Assembly: GCA_036477795.1 (NCBI GenBank) | Contig: JAZGDL010000369.1 | Coordinates: 1-14,245 of the forward strand | From: JAZGDL01 sp036477795 | GTDB lineage: Bacteria > Planctomycetota > Phycisphaerae > UBA1845 | Length of the DNA: 14,245 bases | Direction of reading: 5' to 3' | Part shown: positions 6,003 to 11,880 of the stretch, in pieces | Layout: every line of letters begins with the position of its first letter | Numbering within the stretch: position 1 is the stretch's first letter | Notes under the pieces: generated by a model | Seen by the model: the letters and a program-made list of their open reading frames with translations, nothing else | Database searches by the model: none | What the model was told of the DNA's origin: nothing | Made by a program: the position numbers and the translations under genes

Positions 6003-7562
6003 ATGAAATATCGTTTCGTTGTCCTGACGGTGAGCTTGGCCGTGCTCATCGGGGGGATGCTGTGGGGCCTGCAGAAGCTCCGTCGCGACGTTGACACCGC
6101 ATTTGAAAAGTACCAGGAAGCGCGACTGATTGAACGCGCCCAATTCAGGGTCGCCTATGCTCACATACTCCTGAAATCGGAGCCGCTGCGCCCCAATAGC
6201 GTCCACAAGGAACTGGACGGCGCGATCGAGTTGCTCGAGGAATTCATGGCACTGCAACACACTCAACCGAGCCGCGACCGTAAGGGAGCGGTTGTCCTGC
6301 AGGGAGCGGTTGTCCTGCAAGAGCCCGTGGAGCTGACCCTGGCCAAGGCCGCCTTCGACACGCTCCACCCTGCCGTTTCCACCAGTGTTGAAGATGTTGC
6401 GGATGGTGACGATTGGCTGCCCTCGGCGCAGCTCGGCGGTGCTCTGAAGCGGGCCCTCAACATCCTGGAACGTGCCAAGGGAGTGATCGACAGTGCAATG
6501 ATACAAACCCGAGAGATCGCCGCGGTCAGGATGCACTCTACGATCGTCATCGCGGCGGTTTTTTCGGTGACCATCGGTGCTATCGGGGCGGTCATGAATC
6601 TGTGGCAGTACCGCAGCGTCATCCGGCCCATCCGTCGTCTTGGCGACAGGGCTCGGCGGTTGGCGGCAGGCCGGTTTAACGAGCACATCGCCGTGGACGG
6701 TGACGACGAATTCACAGAGGTCGAGGAAGAGTTCAATCGGATGGCCCGCGAGTTGGACGGCCTCTACCGTGAGCTGGAACAGAAAGTGCGCATCAAGAGC
6801 AAGGAGCTGATTCAGTCCGAGCGTTTGGCCAGCGTCGGGTTCCTGGCCGCCGGCGTGGCCCATGAGATCAACAATCCCCTGAACATCATATCCGGGCACG
6901 CCGAACTGTCGCTCAGACGGTCGCCCACGTCCGCCGGTGCCTCTGGCAGCCATCCGAGCCGCGACCGTGAGGGAGCGGTCTGCGCCGAGAACCTCCGCAG
7001 TCTCGAAATTATTCGAGACGAGGCCTTTCGGTGCAGCCGGATCACGGCCAAGCTTCTCTCGCTGGCCCGCGCCGGGCCGGATGATCGCAGCCGGGTCTCA
7101 ATCCCCCATCTCATAGCTGAGGTGGTGTCCATGGTACAAGGCCTGAAACAGTATCGGGGGCGTCATCTCACCACCGAAGTGGCTGACGCCGTCGAGCTTT
7201 CCGTGCTGGTCAATGAGGTTGAGCTCAAGCAGGTCTTGCTCAACCTGACGGTCAACGCCCTGGAAGCCGTGGCGCCGGACGGCGGCTGGGTGGTCATAAG
7301 CGGTGGTCGAAGTGACGGCTGGGTGGAGGTCACCGTTCGCGACAACGGACGGGGCATGGCCCCGGAAACACTCGACCGGGTGTTCGAGCCCTTCTTCACC
7401 ACCAGACGCGGTAGTGCCGAACGCGGCGTGGGACTGGGTCTGGCGATTACTCATGCCATTGTTGAATCACACGGCGGACGTCTCACGGCTGAGAGCCAAG
7501 GTTTGGGTAAGGGAAGTAGGTTCACCATACTGTTGCCGGCAGGGAAGAACGAAGTCCAATGA
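6003..7562 (+). CDS. Membrane sensor histidine kinase (HAMP, NtrB/AtoS-like)
   Basis: From the ATG at 6003 the product has 519 residues; GTG codons at 5976 and 5985 are alternatives, none with a strong ribosome binding site. Numbering from GTG 5976: TM1 about 12-31, an extracytoplasmic domain (32-185), TM2 about 187-209, HAMP (210-262), the H-box AAGVAHEINNPLNII with phosphorylated H296, N-box N423/N427, G1 DNGRG (457-461), F-box EPFFTT and G2 GVGLGLA (484-490). All ATP-binding motifs are intact, so it should be active. It is coupled to the regulator by ATGA overlap. Oddly, two translated repeat cores interrupt it: PSRDRKGAV (98-106, sensor domain, followed by a duplicated GAVVLQ) and PSRDREGAV (327-335, between the two dimerisation helices). 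The signal is unknown. Confidence 0.93.
   Translation: MKYRFVVLTVSLAVLIGGMLWGLQKLRRDVDTAFEKYQEARLIERAQFRVAYAHILLKSEPLRPNSVHKELDGAIELLEEFMALQHTQPSRDRKGAVVLQGAVVLQEPVELTLAKAAFDTLHPAVSTSVEDVADGDDWLPSAQLGGALKRALNILERAKGVIDSAMIQTREIAAVRMHSTIVIAAVFSVTIGAIGAVMNLWQYRSVIRPIRRLGDRARRLAAGRFNEHIAVDGDDEFTEVEEEFNRMARELDGLYRELEQKVRIKSKELIQSERLASVGFLAAGVAHEINNPLNIISGHAELSLRRSPTSAGASGSHPSRDREGAVCAENLRSLEIIRDEAFRCSRITAKLLSLARAGPDDRSRVSIPHLIAEVVSMVQGLKQYRGRHLTTEVADAVELSVLVNEVELKQVLLNLTVNALEAVAPDGGWVVISGGRSDGWVEVTVRDNGRGMAPETLDRVFEPFFTTRRGSAERGVGLGLAITHAIVESHGGRLTAESQGLGKGSRFTILLPAGKNEVQ
6267..6319 (+). repeat. Repeat core inside kinase gene plus 18-base tandem duplication
   Basis: 6267-6291 matches the left hairpin arm and following bases of the elements at 28-52 and 1891-1915 (core GCGACCGTAAGGGAGCGG), without a right arm. 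It is followed by a perfect 18-base tandem duplication, GGGAGCGGTTGTCCTGCA at 6284-6301 and 6302-6319. The phase is preserved: the repeat is read as PSRDRKGAV and the duplication as GAVVLQ twice. Confidence 0.8.
6954..6978 (+). repeat. Second repeat core inside the kinase gene
   Basis: This stretch matches the arm of copy 2 at 1891-1915, with GTGAGGGAGCGG as in that copy. It is read in the same frame as the core at 6267, giving PSRDREGAV. It lies in the loop between the phosphoacceptor helix and the second dimerisation helix, where an insertion might be tolerated. Confidence 0.8.
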
Positions 7563-8176
7563 CCGAGGGCGCGGATAATCTCAATCGGCGCATGCGGGTC
7601 CTGGTTGTCGAGGACGAACCCCGCCTGCGGGATGTGCTGGCCCGAGCCATCCCCGACATGGGCTTCGACGTCGTCGACGTCGCCCGAGCGGCCCAGGCCA
7701 TCAAGACCTTCGAGCACCAGCCGCCCGACATCGCCATCCTGGACATAAACCTCCCCGACATGGATGGGATGGATCTGTTCGAAGTGATTCACAGTCAATG
7801 GCCCGGGACCCAGATCATCATCCTCACCGGGTTTGGGGATCTGGATGCCGCCAAGAAGGCGATTCATCTTGACGTGGTGGATTTCCTGACCAAACCCGCA
7901 TCGCTCGGTGACGTGGAGGTGGCACTGGACCGGGCCCGTCGGCGTTGCATGGGCAACATCGAACTGCCCGTTCCCCACGGTCCGCCAGGCGACGAATCCG
8001 ACGAATCACCAGAACAGCAAACCCGCACCCTGCAGACCATCGAGCGCGACAACATCCTTCAGGCCCTGGAACGTAACAACGCCAATCGGGCGGCCACCGC
8101 CGCCCAACTGGGCATCAGCGTTCGTACGTTGTACTACCGTCTCGCGGAGTATCAGAAACAGGGGCTTGGACTATAG
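7559..8176 (+). CDS. Response regulator, receiver plus Fis-type HTH
   Basis: The 205-residue cytoplasmic regulator begins with an intact receiver domain: acidic pocket E18/D19, phosphoacceptor D62 in AILDINLPDMDG, T90 and K112 in FLTKPAS. A hydrophilic linker (about 135-155, GPPGDESDESPEQQ) leads to a C-terminal Fis-family helix-turn-helix (about 160-203, ERDNILQALERNNANRAATA and GISVRTLYYRLAEY). There is no AAA+ sigma-54 module between them, so the layout is like ActR/RegA/PrrA rather than NtrC. The ATG lies in the ATGA overlap with the kinase stop, so the pair is translationally coupled and almost certainly cognate. The target genes are unknown; the adjacent cytochrome cluster is a candidate only by proximity, and RegA-type regulators often control redox genes. 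Confidence 0.93.
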   Translation: MTEGADNLNRRMRVLVVEDEPRLRDVLARAIPDMGFDVVDVARAAQAIKTFEHQPPDIAILDINLPDMDGMDLFEVIHSQWPGTQIIILTGFGDLDAAKKAIHLDVVDFLTKPASLGDVEVALDRARRRCMGNIELPVPHGPPGDESDESPEQQTRTLQTIERDNILQALERNNANRAATAAQLGISVRTLYYRLAEYQKQGLGL

Positions 8177-8203
8177 ACCAGCACTCGCATTGCAGTCGCC
8201 TCA

Positions 8204-8277
8204 GAATAGCGAATGGCGAATGGCGAATTCAGAAAGGGGATCGAGTAATCATTCATCATTCGCTATTCGCAATTCAC
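8204..8277. repeat. GCGAAT-rich inverted repeat between convergent genes
   Basis: The left arm (8204-8228, repeated GCGAATG units) and right arm (8252-8276) are reverse complements at roughly 20 of 24 positions around a loop of about 23 bases. It fills the gap between the response regulator and the radical SAM gene, and its right edge contains the TGA stop (8274-8276) of the latter. It could act as a bidirectional transcription end, though no long U-tract follows. I recall GAATGGCGAATGGCGAA-type repeats as widespread intergenic repeats in bacteria. Confidence 0.6.
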
Positions 8278-9746
8278 AGATTGGCTACGACTTTGCGAAA
8301 ATGGTGCCCGGTAATGGCCAGGCCCATCGCTTGTGTGAACGAGCGTCTGTGAAACAGCAGCGCTTTCGTCACGTATTTCCAGTACTCTCTGCGGCCGCGG
8401 GCCCAGAAACCCATGACCCACAGGGATTTGCCGAACGCCACTATCTCGTTCCACCTGGGGCGGACTTGGGAACCCTGCGGGCGGTACTCACTGAGAAAGG
8501 TCAGCGCCCGGCGGTAGTACACTTTGGGCGTATAAAGATGCTGCAATAGTGAACGATACCCTTCGATGAGCACCTCGCGGTCCAGTTTGGGAATGAAGTT
8601 GAGGACCGCGTCCAGGTTGTTCCCGGTGCTCTGGTGCAGGATGCGCCCTTCCTTCTTGAGCCTGGAAAACAGGCGCGTCTCAGGGAGGGCGGTGAGAAGC
8701 CCGACCATGGCGGTCACCACGCCGGCCTCCTGGATGAATCTCCTCTGCTGCTCGAAGATGCTGCGCTTGTCGTTGTCAAAGCCGACGATGAAGCCGCCCA
8801 TGACTTCCATCCCCGCGTTTTGAATCTTCCGCACCGAGGCGATGAGATCGCGGCGCGTGTTCTGAACCTTACGGCATTCGAGCAGGCTGTCCTCGTCCGG
8901 CGATTCGATGCCTATGAATACTTTTGTGAAGCCCGCCCGGACCATCAGGTCAAGAAGCTCGGGGGCATCAGCCAGGTTCAGAGAAGCTTCTGTAAGAAAC
9001 GAAACCCCAACCGCTCGTCGCTCTCTCCAGGCAACCAGCTCTTTAAGCAAAGCTTTAACCTTGGCCTTGTTGCCGATGAAGTTGTCGTCGACGATGAAAA
9101 TCTCGCTCTTCCATCCGGCGTCGACGAGCGCGTCCAGCTCTTTCACCATCTGGGCGGGTGTCTTGACACGAGGCACTCGACCGTACATGACGATGATGTC
9201 GCAGAACTCGCAGTCGAACGGACACCCACGCGAGAGCTGGACCGCCATGGCAGCGTAATCCTTGAAACGTATGAGGTCCCACCGAGGCACGGGGGTGCTG
9301 GTAAGATCCGGCTTGTGCGGATCCTGATAGATAGCTTTGAGGTTGCCCGACGACATATCCTCGATGAGAGCGGGCATGATATGCTCCGCCTCGCCCAGAA
9401 CGAAGTGTTGAATCTCAGGGAATTGCTCGTGTCCGGTGGTGAAGAGCGGCCCGCCGGCGATGATGGTCTTGCTCTTCGCCCTGCATCGCGCGACTATCCG
9501 ATGGCAAGAATCGGCATGCACGATCATCGCGGAGATGAGGACATAGTCGGCCCAATCGATATCGGCATCCGTCAGACGCGAGACATTCAGATCGACGAGC
9601 CTGAATTTCCATTCCGCCGGCAGCATGGCAGCTACGGTGAGCAGCCCCAAGGGCGGGTAAGCGGACTTCCGGGAAATGAAGCGCAACGCGTACTTGAAGC
9701 TCCAGAATGTGTCCGGTGTGGCTGGTGAAACAAGCAGTACCTTCAT
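8274..9746 (-). CDS. B12-binding radical SAM protein, HpnP-like (DUF4070 type)
   Basis: The 490-residue product has an N-terminal cobalamin-binding-like Rossmann domain (1-140: MKVLLVSPATPDTFWSFKYA, SAYPPLGLLTVAAMLP), with no DxHxxG motif, as in related members. The radical SAM core (about 165-370) carries the 4Fe-4S cysteines C175, C179 and C182 in SRGCPFDCEFC, then FIVDDNFIGN, EASLNLAD and GFTKVFIGIESPDEDSL. The C-terminal region (about 375-490) fits DUF4070. The family includes HpnP, which methylates hopanoids at C-2, and many uncharacterised enzymes; the substrate here is unknown. I chose ATG 9746 (GAGG just upstream) because family similarity begins there; a GTG at 9809 adds 21 unrelated residues. 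It follows the FG-GAP gene by about 200 bases on the same strand. Its stop lies in the repeat at 8204-8277. Confidence 0.9.
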   Translation of the reverse strand: MKVLLVSPATPDTFWSFKYALRFISRKSAYPPLGLLTVAAMLPAEWKFRLVDLNVSRLTDADIDWADYVLISAMIVHADSCHRIVARCRAKSKTIIAGGPLFTTGHEQFPEIQHFVLGEAEHIMPALIEDMSSGNLKAIYQDPHKPDLTSTPVPRWDLIRFKDYAAMAVQLSRGCPFDCEFCDIIVMYGRVPRVKTPAQMVKELDALVDAGWKSEIFIVDDNFIGNKAKVKALLKELVAWRERRAVGVSFLTEASLNLADAPELLDLMVRAGFTKVFIGIESPDEDSLLECRKVQNTRRDLIASVRKIQNAGMEVMGGFIVGFDNDKRSIFEQQRRFIQEAGVVTAMVGLLTALPETRLFSRLKKEGRILHQSTGNNLDAVLNFIPKLDREVLIEGYRSLLQHLYTPKVYYRRALTFLSEYRPQGSQVRPRWNEIVAFGKSLWVMGFWARGRREYWKYVTKALLFHRRSFTQAMGLAITGHHFRKVVANL

Positions 9747-9950
9747 AACGTCCTCGTGCGCACCTTCTGCGCTAGTGCTAGCCGGCTGCCCCTGTCTATG
9801 AGGTACCACGATTGCCTAGCCGTTGGATTGGAACATCTTACACAGGTATTGATGTCCCGGGCAAAGTCGTTCCACTAATTGGACGCCTGACCGCGCACCA
9901 TCGGCTCGAAAAAAGGTAGTCGGATTCCTGCGATTCGTCAACCGGGTTGG

Positions 9951-11750
9951 TTAGTACGCCGCGGCGTGCTCAAAAACCAGCTCCTGGTCTACGGACAAGT
10001 CCTGGTGACGCTCCTCCCCGCCGTCCGGCCAGATGATACGTAAGGAATCGACCGATTTAGCCTGTCCCAGGCCGAAATGGAGCACCTGCTCATGCTGCGA
10101 CAGGTAGGAGGAACCGCTTCTGACTTCAGCCATCATGGTGCTTGCGTTCGTGGTCAGGTATACCTTAGCCCCCACCGCATAAGTGTTCCCGCCAATTTGC
10201 CGCAGCTTGATACGCAGCCAGTGTCCAGTGGGACTGGAAACATTCCTTAAGACAAAGGCATCACCGCCGTGCACCAGCACCACCAGGTCCACGCGGCCAT
10301 CTCGGTCGTAGTCCACCTGCGCGCCACCCCGGCCTACGAACTCGCTCGACAAACGCCGCGAAGCCTGTTCGGCTACGTCGATGTAGCCGCGCTGGCCGCG
10401 GTTCCAAAAGACGAACGCTCTCTGCGGCACCAGCAGTCTGTGGTTCTCCGCGCTTTCCAGCGTGCTTCCGTTGATCAGCCAGAGGTCGCGCTGACCGTCG
10501 TTGTCGAAATCGGCAAATCCAGTCGCCCAGCCGACCATGTCCAGGGAGGATTGGCCCAGACCGATAGCATCGGCCTCATCCATGAACCACAGGCGACCCT
10601 CGGTTTCGTCGCCCAACATTTCGTCGAAGGTCATGTTGCGATACAGGGCGTTTTCTTGGGCTAGCCAATGCGTGATCAACAGATCCTGGTCGAGGTCGTT
10701 GTCGAAGTCGGCCACGGCGATCCCCATGGCGCCGCGATAGTCGGCGGCCAGGGACCCCGGACCGATGTCTTCAAAAGTGCCGTCGCCCTTGTTCCGGAAC
10801 ACGCCATTGTTGGAAACGTCGTTGGCTACACACACGTCCGGCCATCCGTCGTTGTCCAGGTCCGCCCAACCGGCCGACAGGCTTTTGCCTTGCGGATCGG
10901 CGACGCCGGCCGAGGCAGCCACCTCCTGGAACGTGCCGTCACCGTTGTTCCGAAAGAGCGAATTGGGCAGCGGTGCGTAGGCCGACGGGTTCAGCGTGTA
11001 GGGTTGCTCCGTGGAGTACTGCTGCTTGAGAACCCCGCGATCCTGCTCTCGATAGACAAACTCCACGTAGTTGCACACATAGAGGTCCAAGTCGCCATCG
11101 CGGTCGTAGTCGGCCCACGAGCATCCGGCGCTGAATCGATTGTCCTGTACGCCGGCCTGGGCGGTCACGTCCCTGAACGTACCGTCGCCCCGGTTCTGAT
11201 ACAGGGCGTTGCGGCCGAACCCCGTAACGTAAAGATCCAGATCACCGTCGTTGTCATAGTCGCCCCAGGCGGCGCCCATCCCATAGCCCCCGAAGCCGAC
11301 GCCCGCATTGGTGGTGACGTCTTGGAAGTGTTTCCCGCCGACGTTGCGATACAGCCGGCAACGTCCAGCCTCGCCACTGGATGAGGGCGGCTTGAGGATC
11401 GATCCGGCGAAGTTGACGAAGAAAAGATCGGTGAATCCGTCGTTGTCGAAGTCCCCGCAGGCTACACCCGAGCCCATGTCTTCGGGCAGCAAGGACCGAC
11501 GCTCATCCGGAAAATGGCGGAAGTCGATCCCCAACTCATAGGTCACTTCCTCGAAACGGATCGGCGGCGTCTCGTCGACAAGCTCACGCGTCAATCTGGA
11601 GGTCAACCCTTCCACGGACTCACCGGGGACCACAGCCTGTTCATCGAGGCGGCGGCTGGCCATCGCCAAGGCGATTACCAGCAGGCACACCACCCCGCTA
11701 CGTATCGCCCAGGTCACCAGCAATCGATGGCGCTTGTTCGATCGGCCCAT
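9951..11750 (-). CDS. FG-GAP/VCBS repeat propeller protein with ASPIC/UnbV domain (CRTAC1-like)
   Basis: The 599-residue product starts with a basic N-terminus and one hydrophobic segment (about 15-31), a signal anchor or uncleaved signal peptide. Seven calcium-binding-type loops of the form DxDxDG follow, near residues 100, 164, 214, 298, 348, 414 and 480, with LYRN/NxGDGTFxDVT spacers, consistent with a seven-bladed beta-propeller outside the cytoplasm; the fifth loop is degenerate (DFDNDLDQD). The C-terminus (about 505-595, GHWLRIKL, GSSYLSQHEQVLHFGLG, IIWPDGGEE) is an ASPIC/UnbV domain. Such proteins are common in planctomycetes and acidobacteria, but their biochemical role is unsettled; adhesion or protein interaction is inferred. 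ATG 11750 has AGGAG about ten bases upstream. It lies 130 bases after the cytochrome gene on the same strand. Confidence 0.92.
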   Translation of the reverse strand: MGRSNKRHRLLVTWAIRSGVVCLLVIALAMASRRLDEQAVVPGESVEGLTSRLTRELVDETPPIRFEEVTYELGIDFRHFPDERRSLLPEDMGSGVACGDFDNDGFTDLFFVNFAGSILKPPSSSGEAGRCRLYRNVGGKHFQDVTTNAGVGFGGYGMGAAWGDYDNDGDLDLYVTGFGRNALYQNRGDGTFRDVTAQAGVQDNRFSAGCSWADYDRDGDLDLYVCNYVEFVYREQDRGVLKQQYSTEQPYTLNPSAYAPLPNSLFRNNGDGTFQEVAASAGVADPQGKSLSAGWADLDNDGWPDVCVANDVSNNGVFRNKGDGTFEDIGPGSLAADYRGAMGIAVADFDNDLDQDLLITHWLAQENALYRNMTFDEMLGDETEGRLWFMDEADAIGLGQSSLDMVGWATGFADFDNDGQRDLWLINGSTLESAENHRLLVPQRAFVFWNRGQRGYIDVAEQASRRLSSEFVGRGGAQVDYDRDGRVDLVVLVHGGDAFVLRNVSSPTGHWLRIKLRQIGGNTYAVGAKVYLTTNASTMMAEVRSGSSYLSQHEQVLHFGLGQAKSVDSLRIIWPDGGEERHQDLSVDQELVFEHAAAY

Positions 11751-11780
11751 CGGTCCAGTGCTCCTGGGCAGTTGAATGTT

Positions 11781-11833
11781 CCAAGGTTAAAGGTCAAAGG
11801 TTCGAATTCGCGACCTTCAACCTTCAACCTTCC
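11781..11833. repeat. AAGGTT-type inverted repeat in the cytochrome/FG-GAP gap
   Basis: The left arm 11781-11802 (AAGGTTAAAGGTCAAAGGTT) and right arm 11812-11833 (CCTTCAACCTTCAACCTTCC) are imperfect reverse complements around the centre TCGAATTCGCG. A tail of similar units runs to about 11843. The hairpin lies between two same-strand genes and could attenuate transcription from the cytochrome into the FG-GAP gene. Comparable CCTTCAACCTTCAACC repeats are, from memory, widespread intergenic repeats. Confidence 0.6.
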
Positions 11834-11880
11834 AACCTCCAACTCATGTGCCCGGCAACACGCGACTTTGCGCTGTACGG

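Noticed and set aside
6267..6319. Short direct repeats as a CRISPR-like array
   Set aside because: Only two adjacent 18-base units with no spacers, in frame inside a gene; a tandem duplication explains it.
5742..6953. 403-codon open frame on the minus strand opposite the histidine kinase
   Set aside because: It lies antisense to a gene with complete kinase motifs, shows no recognisable domain, and is the usual shadow of a high-GC gene.
8634..9728. 364-codon open frame on the plus strand opposite the radical SAM gene
   Set aside because: It lies antisense to an unmistakable radical SAM protein; its translation shows no motif and has odd composition.
9771..9782. CTAGTGC motif resembling the terminus of the element at 1782
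   Set aside because: No matching inverted end or hairpin core follows, so a short chance match is more likely than an element remnant.
9747..9809. Upstream GTG start adding 21 residues to the radical SAM protein
   Set aside because: Family similarity begins exactly at the ATG at 9746, which has its own GAGG; the extra residues look non-coding.
9835..9864. Possible promoter TTGCCC-N18-TAAGAT for the radical SAM gene (minus strand)
   Set aside because: Only four of six matches in each hexamer at 18-base spacing within a 200-base gap; too likely by chance to list. Nothing else was recognised in 9747-9950.
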